Part shown: positions 1 through 8,295 of the stretch, one piece after another
How positions within the stretch are numbered: position 1 is the first letter of the stretch
Layout of the letters: every line of letters begins with the position of its first letter
Assembly: GCA_039989855.1 (NCBI GenBank)
Contig: JBDXGZ010000028.1
Span: forward strand, 1-45,035
Origin: CALFVT01 sp039989855
GTDB taxonomy: Bacteria; Pseudomonadota; Alphaproteobacteria; Caulobacterales; Maricaulaceae
Length of the DNA: 45,035 bases
Direction: 5' to 3'
The notes under the pieces: model-generated
What the model saw: the letters and a program-made list of their open reading frames with translations, nothing else
Databases searched by the model: none
Told to the model about the DNA's origin: nothing
Made by a program: the position numbers and the translations under genes

Positions 1-24
1 TCGCTCAATATAAAATAGTAGAAG

Positions 25-1053
25 CTAAAGCCATCTAAGCCCTAAAGCCTGTGTTTCTATACGGAGTAATCGATCTTGATTGGTGATAAATAGTGTCTTT
101 CCATTTTCACCAAATGTACAATTTGAACTCGCACGGTCTAAACCTATTCGTCCTAATATTTGTCCATCGGGCCTGATAACAAATATCCCTCCAGGTCCCG
201 TTGCAAATAGGTTTCCAGATGAATCTAGCGTCATTCCATCAGGTAAACCATGTGCGCCCGCTACCAGATATGCTGAAAAATCAAAGAATACATATTTCTT
301 AACCACCTTATACGAGGCATCTAATTCAAAACACATAATAATAGGTTCTTCGGGATCAGATTGGCTTACATATAACTTTGTCTGGTCTGGTGATACCGCA
401 ACACCATTCGGGAAGCTCATGCTTTTATCAATTAGACTAATCACTCCATGTGGGTTTAGGTAATATACACCATTATGAGGAAGCTCTTTCAATTCGGATT
501 GATTTAATCCCTCAAGGCCGTAGGGTGGGTCAGTGAAAAATATATGACCGTCACGCGTTGCAACAATATCGTTTGGGCTATTAAATTTATGCCCGTCAAA
601 ACTATCTGCTAAAGTCTTTCTAACGCTTCCATTGCCTTGGACAAATTCGATACTTCTTCGACCATGGTTGCATAATAACAAGCGGGATTGATAATCAAAA
701 AACAATCCATTGGCTCCAGGTTCACGGAACCCCTGAACATTGGCAGCCCCTGACGGATTTAGAAAAACTTTCAGCCCCTCAGATGCGCTCCACGAGTAAG
801 CTTCATTTTTAGGAACATCTGTAAAGTAGAGAATTTGTTTGTTTAAATCCCATGATGGGCCTTCTGACCATTGAAAGCCTTGAGATAAAATTGATGCCTT
901 TGTTTCAGGACGAATTAAATCATGGAAATCATCATCAAAAACATAAAAATCGAGATCAATATCTTCGAATAAAAAAGGTGATTTTTCAGTTTCGGAACAT
1001 GACAACAACAAACCAACACTCATGGCACAAAAATGACGTCTATTTAATCGCAT
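25..1053 (-). CDS. SMP-30/gluconolactonase family lactonase, exported
   Basis: A 342-residue six-bladed propeller of the SMP-30/gluconolactonase/LRE family, which hydrolyses sugar-acid lactones with a bound divalent metal. Family blocks are visible in order: EGPSWD near residue 64, NSPNDIV with FFTDPPYG in the middle, FPNGVAVSPD, LPDGMTLDSSGNLFATGPGG, and a C-terminal NCTFGENGKTLFITN. The N-terminus (MRLNRRHFCAMSVGLLLSC) has a twin arginine followed by a hydrophobic stretch ending in LLSC, so it looks like a Tat-exported lipoprotein; this is inferred from sequence only. The ATG lies inside the end of the gluconokinase gene (10-bp overlap), so the two are probably translationally coupled. It is the last gene of the sugar operon. 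Next to GH94 and gluconokinase, a likely job is opening cellobionolactone or gluconolactone outside the cytoplasm. The family is certain; the substrate is not. Confidence 0.88.
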   Translation of the reverse strand: MRLNRRHFCAMSVGLLLSCSETEKSPFLFEDIDLDFYVFDDDFHDLIRPETKASILSQGFQWSEGPSWDLNKQILYFTDVPKNEAYSWSASEGLKVFLNPSGAANVQGFREPGANGLFFDYQSRLLLCNHGRRSIEFVQGNGSVRKTLADSFDGHKFNSPNDIVATRDGHIFFTDPPYGLEGLNQSELKELPHNGVYYLNPHGVISLIDKSMSFPNGVAVSPDQTKLYVSQSDPEEPIIMCFELDASYKVVKKYVFFDFSAYLVAGAHGLPDGMTLDSSGNLFATGPGGIFVIRPDGQILGRIGLDRASSNCTFGENGKTLFITNQDRLLRIETQALGLRWL

Positions 1054-1589
1054 ATTTTAACCTCAGAACAGTTTCTCTCTGTTTTATATAGAACATTTTG
1101 CACGCACGATAATGATGCAGCCAGAGTTTCGGATAATGAATTACGGCAATCTACGTTATAAACTGACTCACTAGGTAAAGGCTCTTCCATATCATCAAAC
1201 TGGCTATCAAGTAACGTCGCTGGCATGAAGTGATCAGTCCGCAGTTCTAAACGAGTCTGGAGAATATCACGCGGCACTTGCAAATGAATAAAAACACATA
1301 CTCGACCCAGTTCACGAAAACACTTACGATGTAAGAACTTTAATCCACTATTCGCAAGAACAATATCTTCAGGGTCTTTTTGAATTGCGGCGCATATATT
1401 CTGAATCCAAGGCCATCTCATATCATCTGTCAGTGGGCGACCATTTTGCATGTGCCGTTTACTTTCGAGTGAATGGAAAGCATCTGCCTCCATATACTTA
1501 AACGGCATATGTTGAGAAATATGTTGAGCTATAGTGGTTTTCCCACTTCCACTCACTCCCATAATGACTATTAACTTTTTTTGAGACAT
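1044..1589 (-). CDS. gntK: Gluconokinase
   Basis: Gluconokinase of the short P-loop (GntK/IdnK) type, 181 residues, phosphorylating D-gluconate to 6-phosphogluconate in the cytoplasm. The Walker A motif GVSGSGKTT sits near residues 11-19, followed by the family signature EADAFHS and the PLTDDMRWPW block typical of bacterial gluconokinases. Length is normal for the family. It follows the GH94 gene by 3 bp and overlaps the gluconolactonase gene by 10 bp, so the three form one transcription unit. Its presence directly after a GH94 phosphorylase suggests that gluconate is a product of that phosphorylase. The product would feed the Entner-Doudoroff or pentose phosphate route; no edd or eda gene is seen in the window. 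Confidence 0.93.
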   Translation of the reverse strand: MSQKKLIVIMGVSGSGKTTIAQHISQHMPFKYMEADAFHSLESKRHMQNGRPLTDDMRWPWIQNICAAIQKDPEDIVLANSGLKFLHRKCFRELGRVCVFIHLQVPRDILQTRLELRTDHFMPATLLDSQFDDMEEPLPSESVYNVDCRNSLSETLAASLSCVQNVLYKTERNCSEVKICD

Positions 1590-1592
1590 AGA

Positions 1593-4013
1593 TCAAATTT
1601 TGATCAACACATTATAGGTCTCACCTGATTTAATATCAGTAATATCTGAGCCCTTGATGAGTTCGCCATTCACGCGTATTTCCTTCTTAGAGCCGCGCTC
1701 AATTTTAATATCAAAATTTGCTCCACGGAATTTTCGTTGCGCTTGCAAATAATTCCAGTCCGATGGTAAGCATGGACGAATAGATACTCCATCAGCATGC
1801 CCCTCAAATCCAACTAGTCCCTCAAGGACACAACGGTAATACCAACTGACTGTACCTGTATTAAACATTTGGCTTGAGCGACCCGCCATATCTGGGATAA
1901 GTTTATAAGCCCCGCGGTAATAGTTGGGGATGAATATGGGTAATTGTCCCCGCTGTATCAGATCCGCATGAGATTCACCTGGCAACATAGCTTTTAGGAG
2001 TTTAAATGCGCGATCAGCGTCTTCTATTTTATAAAGACTATAAATATAGAATATAGCCGCATGATTATAAACAGATCCATTTTCTGATGACCCAGGAAAC
2101 TTTTGAGTCACACGCCCGATATGTTCGTGCATCCTAGTAAAAGGTGGCGTTAACATTTCAGGCCCATATGGTGTGATTAGGTGCGTATCAATAGACGCCA
2201 AAAGGGACTCGCGCTGATCATCAGATACTATATTCGCAAGTATAGCCCAGCTTTGTGGGTTTAAGAATATCTTGCCTTCATCATCACTAGCCTTACCAAA
2301 AACTTTTCCTTCGTCAGAAATCCCCCTCACAAACCACGTTTCATCCCATAGATGAGTCTGCGCGGCTAATTTTAAACTATCATAGGCTTCAAGCATCTGT
2401 TCGGATATTCTGTTATGGCCTACATGCTTTAAAATTTTTGACCAAATATGAACAGCATGTGCCGTCGCTATGGTCAACCAGCCCGACACCCCTTTTCCCT
2501 TGGGCCCAACCATATTCATAGGGTCGCACCAATCCCCTTGAGAAATAAGACTTAAGCCCCGTTCATCTCTGTTATTAATCAGCCACTTCATTGCAAGTGT
2601 AATACGCTGACCAATCGTCGCGGTATGAGTGCCACAAACTGAGCTAATCGATAAATCTAAAATATCATAGTCAGCCGTTTCATTCAGATAAACCTCCAGA
2701 CAAACGGGCAACCAAATATTATGATCCGTGTGAGGAACTTGATTGATATATTTCAAAGATGTTTGTTCATTTAGTAAAACGCCATCAGGAAGTGAGCCAT
2801 CAAGGTTTTGCTGAGACAAAGTACGACATAGAGCCTTTTTCATGACCTCTGGATATAAATAGCTCATGCCCATATTATCTTGTAAATAATTCCGCGTTTG
2901 AGGGTCATGAGTTAAACGGTTAGTTTCTCCATGCAAAAACAACTGACGCGGCAACCAATTATTTACAAAGTTATCAAACTTAGCGTCTGGCGACGATATT
3001 TGAAGTTGCTGCTTGCAGAGCACAATCTCCCGCTCCAGCTTTGAAGGGGTATGTGGACTAACAACGTTTTGACCAAAATATCTGTCGCGATAATTTTTAA
3101 TATCGTCAGTCGTTTGAGCCGGGCCAAAAAGAAATTTAAAATCTTGCACCTCATTCGAGTCTAACAACACGTCGTGTTGGACAACACCAACAGGGCTTTC
3201 ATAATTAGCGACTTTGTTAGATAATCCATTTCGTATACCATCTGGATTGGACAGACCGCCCTCGCCTTCGAACCGCTCACGCCCTGTTTCCCAGCCTTGC
3301 GGCACCTTCTCACAAAGTAAGAATGTTTTATCCTTAAATGTTTTCACACGTGCGTAATCGTCTAGCTTTTGATATGGCGTTACACATTCTGCTATAAGTG
3401 CGTTTAGATCTTCATCAAAGCGTGCCGACTGGTTCATCCAGCTCATAAAACCAATTGTGAAATATGGAAAAAGTTTTAGAGATCGACGTTTTGAACTTTC
3501 ATTTTTAAGTTTAACAGACCAAATTTCCAGTACGTCATCCTCTGCTAATTCGACCTTCACCTCAACAGTAATACCATCAAAATTTAAGTACCACCGAGCA
3601 TCCGATGCACCCGCAGAAAATGTAAAACTTTTTGGAATATTCCTGACGGGTTCATAGGGTGCAGAAAAAAGTTCGTTTGTATCATTATCAAGTAAGTAAA
3701 AAAACCGACCAGGATGATGAGCATAAAAAGGTTGCTCTGGCTGGAAGAATGTTCTTGCTTCTATATTCGGTGCATAGGAATATTGGGACACATCTACATC
3801 CATATATTTCGCCACAACATAACCGCGGCAATTAACCTGCAATAACATATTTTGGTTCCACAAAAACGTCGATGCTTTAGGCATGCTTTGCGGACAATAT
3901 AAGTTGTACCGATTCCCACATTCAGAGGGTTGGCAAATAGTTTCAGAAGTGCACGAGGCAGCCTTCTGGGCAACCGCAAGCAACTGCGGCGTCATTTTCA
4001 AGTTAGACGTCAT
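1593..4013 (-). CDS. GH94 disaccharide phosphorylase, probably cellobionic acid phosphorylase
   Basis: An 806-residue GH94 inverting phosphorylase, the normal length for cellobiose or cellobionic acid phosphorylases. The N-terminal half is the beta-sandwich (for example APNIEARTFFQPEQ around 81-94). The catalytic (alpha/alpha)6 barrel begins near residue 330. The motif GDWCDPMN (493-500) matches the GDWND motif of cellobiose phosphorylase, making Asp497 the likely general acid. Other barrel blocks are NYLQDNMG (375-382) and PHTDHNIW (427-434). There is no signal peptide, so it acts in the cytoplasm on imported sugar. The ATG directly abuts the stop of the GPH transporter, and gluconokinase follows by 3 bp. 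GH94 includes enzymes acting on cellobiose, chitobiose, laminaribiose, beta-1,2-glucans and cellobionic acid. Co-transcription with gluconokinase and gluconolactonase favours cellobionic acid, giving glucose-1-phosphate plus gluconate. The family is secure; the substrate is inferred from context. Confidence 0.85.
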   Translation of the reverse strand: MTSNLKMTPQLLAVAQKAASCTSETICQPSECGNRYNLYCPQSMPKASTFLWNQNMLLQVNCRGYVVAKYMDVDVSQYSYAPNIEARTFFQPEQPFYAHHPGRFFYLLDNDTNELFSAPYEPVRNIPKSFTFSAGASDARWYLNFDGITVEVKVELAEDDVLEIWSVKLKNESSKRRSLKLFPYFTIGFMSWMNQSARFDEDLNALIAECVTPYQKLDDYARVKTFKDKTFLLCEKVPQGWETGRERFEGEGGLSNPDGIRNGLSNKVANYESPVGVVQHDVLLDSNEVQDFKFLFGPAQTTDDIKNYRDRYFGQNVVSPHTPSKLEREIVLCKQQLQISSPDAKFDNFVNNWLPRQLFLHGETNRLTHDPQTRNYLQDNMGMSYLYPEVMKKALCRTLSQQNLDGSLPDGVLLNEQTSLKYINQVPHTDHNIWLPVCLEVYLNETADYDILDLSISSVCGTHTATIGQRITLAMKWLINNRDERGLSLISQGDWCDPMNMVGPKGKGVSGWLTIATAHAVHIWSKILKHVGHNRISEQMLEAYDSLKLAAQTHLWDETWFVRGISDEGKVFGKASDDEGKIFLNPQSWAILANIVSDDQRESLLASIDTHLITPYGPEMLTPPFTRMHEHIGRVTQKFPGSSENGSVYNHAAIFYIYSLYKIEDADRAFKLLKAMLPGESHADLIQRGQLPIFIPNYYRGAYKLIPDMAGRSSQMFNTGTVSWYYRCVLEGLVGFEGHADGVSIRPCLPSDWNYLQAQRKFRGANFDIKIERGSKKEIRVNGELIKGSDITDIKSGETYNVLIKI

Positions 4014-5633
4014 CTATTGTTCTCTGTCGCTTCTGGCCGCTAATTCCAGCTGAATATTATCCAACGTTGATTGATCTAATTTGTAAAACAGAAGTGTGCT
4101 TGCCGTTACAATCGCTAGGACACCTGGGATAAAAGTTTGAAGGTATACAATTCCTTGCCGAGACGCATCGCCTTGGATGCTATTCGCTTCATAACCAAAA
4201 TAAGCTAGCATTGATAAAAGGACAGCGGAGCCAATCGTACTTCCTAGCTTTTGCGAAAAGGTTGTAGCCGCAAAGGTCATACCTGTTGCACGACGACCCG
4301 TTTCCCATTCATTAAAGTCCGAAAGGTCAGCATACATACCCCATGTAATTGGAGGCTTAACGCCTAACGCAATACTAATTAGAAAGTTTAAAAGAAATAT
4401 GATATAAATTTCAGAGGGAGTTTTTCCGCTATCAATGATCGTCCCATCAGCTTTTACGTAGCGGACGCTTAAAATTTTATCCGTATAATCGCTCGTTTGA
4501 AGCCAAGTTGCAGTCTCTTCTAATTTTACGCGTTTTGTAAACTTCCAAAACCCTTTTTCATGAGAAAACCATTCGATTTGACCTGCACTATCAGCCTCAA
4601 GTAGCGAAGAGGCTTGAATTGTCTCTGACGTATATTCATCAACATGTAGAACGCCAGAATTATCAGGCTGCGGCACATATGTTAGCAAAATGCTGAGTCC
4701 CCCTCCTATCGTAAGCATCACCATTAAAAGCTTTTTCTTATCGATAAACTTTGCGAGTGGACTGGCCATCAAAGCGCCAATCATAAGACCAAAAAATTGC
4801 AACCCAATATACGGTCCTAACAAATCCAGACGCCCTATATAATATTTAAAATAATATGCGGCCGACGCGGAGCGAAGCGTTCCCAAGATAACAAATATCA
4901 TCGCCAGTCCAAAAAGCACCAACCACGGAAAGCAAGAAAACAATGCCTTTAAATCCACAATAGGACTCGCTGCTTTCTGAGACTTCAACGGTTGTACCCG
5001 TTCTCGTGTCGTCAAAAACGTAATAAGGAATAAGACAGATGCAATCGCCGCGTAGATCATCATCGTGATCTGCCATCCACGGGCACTATTTAAATCTCCG
5101 CCACCAAAATAACTTGCTATATCTGGCGTCGCCGCTCCCACAATTATACTACTTAAATAGGCAAAGAAAAAACGTGAGCTATTTATTCGATTTCGTTCTT
5201 CCCCATCAGCAGACAAGACTGCGGAGAGAGAGGAATAGGGTATATTCACTGCTGTATAAGTTAGCATCAGCAAACTATAAGTGACATAAGCCCAAACTAG
5301 CTTCCCACTATCACTTAAGTCAGGAGTGCTTAATGTTAAAATCCCTGCCGCCGTCAAAGGGACACACCCAAATAGAAGATAAGGTCGAAATTTCCCCCAC
5401 CGTGTTTTTGTACGATCCGCCAGAGCTCCCATAGCTGGGTCTGTGAAAGCATCAATAACTTTTGTTACTGTAACCATCGTTGCCGCAGCAGCTGCAGTTA
5501 TACCAAAAACTTCAGTATAGAAAAAAACCAAATATGACCCTATAATAGCCCAATAAAAATTGAACCCTGCATCACCTAACCCATAACCGATGAGTTCCTT
5601 GAGAGACAGTTTTTCTAACCGTTTATGTTGAAT
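4014..5633 (-). CDS. GPH-family sugar:cation symporter with periplasmic insertion
   Basis: A transporter of the glycoside-pentoside-hexuronide family (MelB-like MFS), 539 residues with the start used here. Visible features are the N-terminal KLSLKELIGYGLGDAGFNF block, the family motif DPAMGALADRTKTRWGKFRP after TM2, and about 12 hydrophobic segments. The loop between predicted TM9 and TM10 (residues 322-406) carries an 85-residue polar, aromatic-rich insertion that should face the periplasm. No ATG, GTG or TTG exists upstream of TM1 in this frame: the first TTG (5531) falls inside TM1 and would remove the conserved N-terminus. An ATT codon at 5633-5631 has a strong ribosome binding site seven bases upstream and restores the full family N-terminus, so I chose it. 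The stop abuts the GH94 ATG. It probably imports the disaccharide that GH94 cleaves. Confidence 0.82.
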   Translation of the reverse strand: MQHKRLEKLSLKELIGYGLGDAGFNFYWAIIGSYLVFFYTEVFGITAAAAATMVTVTKVIDAFTDPAMGALADRTKTRWGKFRPYLLFGCVPLTAAGILTLSTPDLSDSGKLVWAYVTYSLLMLTYTAVNIPYSSLSAVLSADGEERNRINSSRFFFAYLSSIIVGAATPDIASYFGGGDLNSARGWQITMMIYAAIASVLFLITFLTTRERVQPLKSQKAASPIVDLKALFSCFPWLVLFGLAMIFVILGTLRSASAAYYFKYYIGRLDLLGPYIGLQFFGLMIGALMASPLAKFIDKKKLLMVMLTIGGGLSILLTYVPQPDNSGVLHVDEYTSETIQASSLLEADSAGQIEWFSHEKGFWKFTKRVKLEETATWLQTSDYTDKILSVRYVKADGTIIDSGKTPSEIYIIFLLNFLISIALGVKPPITWGMYADLSDFNEWETGRRATGMTFAATTFSQKLGSTIGSAVLLSMLAYFGYEANSIQGDASRQGIVYLQTFIPGVLAIVTASTLLFYKLDQSTLDNIQLELAARSDREQ

Positions 5634-5646
5634 TTTCTTTCCCCTT
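5631..5646 (-). promoter_or_regulatory. Ribosome binding site deciding an ATT start
   Basis: On the minus strand AAGGGG (5646-5641) is followed by a seven-base spacer and then ATT CAA CAT AAA. This is ideal Shine-Dalgarno spacing for the ATT at 5633-5631, and no standard start codon exists nearby in frame. The same AAGGGGAAAG context precedes the receptor gene at 13276, where the start is a normal ATG. AUU starts are known for infC and pcnB in Escherichia coli. A mutated or misread ATG is the alternative. Confidence 0.55.
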
Positions 5647-5674
5647 TTTGACAGAAAATGACTTTAACAATTAA

Positions 5675-8251
5675 TTATTCAACTAGGGGCAGACACGTCT
5701 TCGACCCATCATTTGGAACAAGATGTATGTCAGATAAACTTAACTTATACGGCCCATTAGCCTTTAGAACAAATGGGGAGTTAAGCTGGTCTAAATCCTC
5801 AATCGTTCCAAAACATGATAATAACACTGGAACATTAACCCACTCTCCGAGAGGTTTGGCTTTTAAATACTTTGAAAAATCAAACTCACGCTCACACCGT
5901 GTTTCACACCCAACAGCTAGCTTCAAACGAACGTCTTCACTTAGTTTCTCAGGGCGAACTTTTATATTAATAGCCATATCGCCGTTTAATTGACGTGACA
6001 TATCGACAGCTCTACCATCAACGCTAAATTTAGTTTCGCCTTTTTTACTTTGCTCAAGCGTAAGAATATTTTCTTGAGCACCATCATCCATAGCTTTCAA
6101 TGTCAGCAGCGATGCAGGCGAACTTTCTGGCACCGTATCAACAGACTTACGTCCTTGATTATCCATCAAACTCAGCTGCCACGGCGCAACAGCCCGGCCC
6201 GCTCTAAGAAAATCCTTAAGGTTAGCGCCCAATATTACAGCCCCCGCCTCTTCAGATAGGGACGCTATGCTCCCATCATCCGCATGAGTAAGACCATACC
6301 CAAAGGCAAATTGTGGGTCATAATTTTCGTCACCAACATTTAAAGATGTCTGCACGACAGTTCGCGGCCACGAATAAGACAATTTACCCTTGAAATCAGA
6401 TACAGGAACACCCTCTTTATCGGCAAAGATAACATCCATGGCATAGCCGCCCTCAGACCCCGGTAACCAAGCGACAACGAAAGCATTAGACGCATTAATT
6501 TCACGGTTCACCCAAAGTGGCCGTCCCGTCAAAAACATAGCGACAGTAGGAATACCATTCGCTTTTAAAGCCTGTAATATATTAAGATCCGACTCGTCGG
6601 ATGGTTTATAAGCCAAGCTTTCTCGGTCCCCGACAAATTCTGCATACGGGTCTTCGCCAAATACAACGATAGCGACATCTGGCTTTTCACTATACGTACC
6701 GTCCTGTGATAATATAACTTGACCGCCTGCTGTCTCAACATGACGTTTCACACCATCATACATGGAAGTGCCATCAGCAAAATCATCATTAGAGTTCCCC
6801 GTGCCCTGCCAAGAGAACGTCCACCCCCCACTTTGTTTACCTATATTATCCGCTCCGTCCCCTGCAATCAAAACTCTTTGCTGAGGGTTAAGCGGAAGTA
6901 TTCCATCATTTTTCAACAACACCAACGACTCACGCACGGCCTGCCTTGCAACATGTTTGCTTTGCTTATCCGAAAGGACAGTTAGATCGCCCGCATGGGC
7001 CCGCGATGACGGCTTACCAGCCTCAAACAAACCGGACCGGAGCTTAACGCGGAGGATACGCCGCACGGCATCATCAAGACGAGCGAGGTCAAGCTCACCT
7101 GAGCTAGCCTGTTGCATTAGACTATCGAACAGACCTTTCCAGCTATCGGGGGCCATATACATATCCAAGCCAGCATGAAGAGCTTCAGGACAATCTGTTA
7201 CCGTGCAACCTTCGATCTGACCATGCGCGTTCCAGTCCCCGATAAGGAATCCATCAAAATTCATTCGCTCTTTCAAGACACCAGTCAATAAGCCCTTATG
7301 ACCTGTTATTTTACGCCCATGCCAGCTTGAAAATGACGGCATAATCGCCTGTACACCGGCTTCAATAGCGATTGGGTAGGCGGCACCATGAATATCCCTT
7401 AGGTCCGCTTCACTATCAATGTTATCGCCTTGGTCCCGTCCGTCTTGCGTTCCGCCATCTCCTAAAAAATGTTTCGCGGTTGCAATCACATGTTCATCTT
7501 TTAGGAAATTTCCTTCCGTTGGAACGCCCTGTATTCCTTGAATTAATTCAGCAGTATAACTTGCAGTGACAGAAGGGTCTTCTGAATAACCTTCATATGT
7601 GCGCCCCCATCGATCATCTCTCACGACGGCAACGGTCGGAGCAAAAGTCCATTCATGTCCACTCACACGTGTTTCACGAGCAGTTATCTCTCCTATTTGC
7701 CGCAAAAGGTCTGGATTTCGTGTCGCTCCAAGGCCAATATTATGCGGAAATATAGTAGCTCCGGGAATATTATTATGCCCATGAACAGCATCCGTTCCCC
7801 AAATCATAGGAATGAACCGCGTTTCATCTGAATAGGCGAGCTTAGACGCTTCGTAATACTGGTCTGCTAATTCCACCCAATCCGTCGCGGGAGATCTATT
7901 ATCCTCGTTCGGAGCAGAGTTGCCTCCATTCAATAAAGACCCAAGCGGATAGACCTTAAGGTCGTCTACAGTAATTGACGCAATATCTGCCTGAATGACC
8001 TGACCTACTTTTTCACGCAACGACATCTGCGACATGATTTCAGTAATGCGCGCCTCTAACTCCGCCTGTGCGCCAAACGGATTTTTTGCTTCAGGCCAAT
8101 TGTTAGGATTGACATCAGCTGTCTCAATAAAAGTCCCCTCTCGCGCTTTTACGTCAGAACTTTCAACAGGCTCACCAGAAGTGCAAGCAGACACAGTCAT
8201 TAAAACTGAGGCTGTAATCACCAATTTAAATTTAAAAGATTTAATCAACAT
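5675..8251 (-). CDS. GH3 exo-beta-glucosidase/glucanase lipoprotein
   Basis: An 858-residue glycoside hydrolase family 3 enzyme with the ExoP-like layout (exo-1,3/1,4-beta-glucanase): GH3 N-domain (about 70-400), GH3 C-domain (about 430-650), and a C-terminal beta-rich domain of about 170 residues. The nucleophile is Asp339 in GFLIGDW. Substrate-pocket blocks GTDAVHGHNN (152-161) and ATAKHFLGDGG (257-267) are present. The signal peptide ends in VSAC (Cys23), a lipobox, so the enzyme is anchored in the periplasm or on the cell surface. It would release glucose from the non-reducing ends of beta-glucan oligosaccharides. It sits between an SSS symporter, suited to monosaccharide uptake, and a GPH symporter with GH94, suited to disaccharide uptake. 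That order suggests parallel periplasmic hydrolysis and cytoplasmic phosphorolysis. Family assignment is firm; linkage preference cannot be read from sequence. Confidence 0.9.
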   Translation of the reverse strand: MLIKSFKFKLVITASVLMTVSACTSGEPVESSDVKAREGTFIETADVNPNNWPEAKNPFGAQAELEARITEIMSQMSLREKVGQVIQADIASITVDDLKVYPLGSLLNGGNSAPNEDNRSPATDWVELADQYYEASKLAYSDETRFIPMIWGTDAVHGHNNIPGATIFPHNIGLGATRNPDLLRQIGEITARETRVSGHEWTFAPTVAVVRDDRWGRTYEGYSEDPSVTASYTAELIQGIQGVPTEGNFLKDEHVIATAKHFLGDGGTQDGRDQGDNIDSEADLRDIHGAAYPIAIEAGVQAIMPSFSSWHGRKITGHKGLLTGVLKERMNFDGFLIGDWNAHGQIEGCTVTDCPEALHAGLDMYMAPDSWKGLFDSLMQQASSGELDLARLDDAVRRILRVKLRSGLFEAGKPSSRAHAGDLTVLSDKQSKHVARQAVRESLVLLKNDGILPLNPQQRVLIAGDGADNIGKQSGGWTFSWQGTGNSNDDFADGTSMYDGVKRHVETAGGQVILSQDGTYSEKPDVAIVVFGEDPYAEFVGDRESLAYKPSDESDLNILQALKANGIPTVAMFLTGRPLWVNREINASNAFVVAWLPGSEGGYAMDVIFADKEGVPVSDFKGKLSYSWPRTVVQTSLNVGDENYDPQFAFGYGLTHADDGSIASLSEEAGAVILGANLKDFLRAGRAVAPWQLSLMDNQGRKSVDTVPESSPASLLTLKAMDDGAQENILTLEQSKKGETKFSVDGRAVDMSRQLNGDMAINIKVRPEKLSEDVRLKLAVGCETRCEREFDFSKYLKAKPLGEWVNVPVLLSCFGTIEDLDQLNSPFVLKANGPYKLSLSDIHLVPNDGSKTCLPLVE

Positions 8252-8295
8252 ATCTGCACCAGAAAGATAAGGTCATAGTTTTAACGTTACTCGCT

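Noticed and set aside
80..463. 127-codon plus-strand frame inside the gluconolactonase gene
   Set aside because: Antisense shadow of conserved propeller blades; no ribosome binding site.
5658..5993. 111-codon plus-strand frame at the end of the GH3 gene
   Set aside because: It lies antisense to a conserved GH3 C-terminal domain, with no start signal and no recognisable protein.
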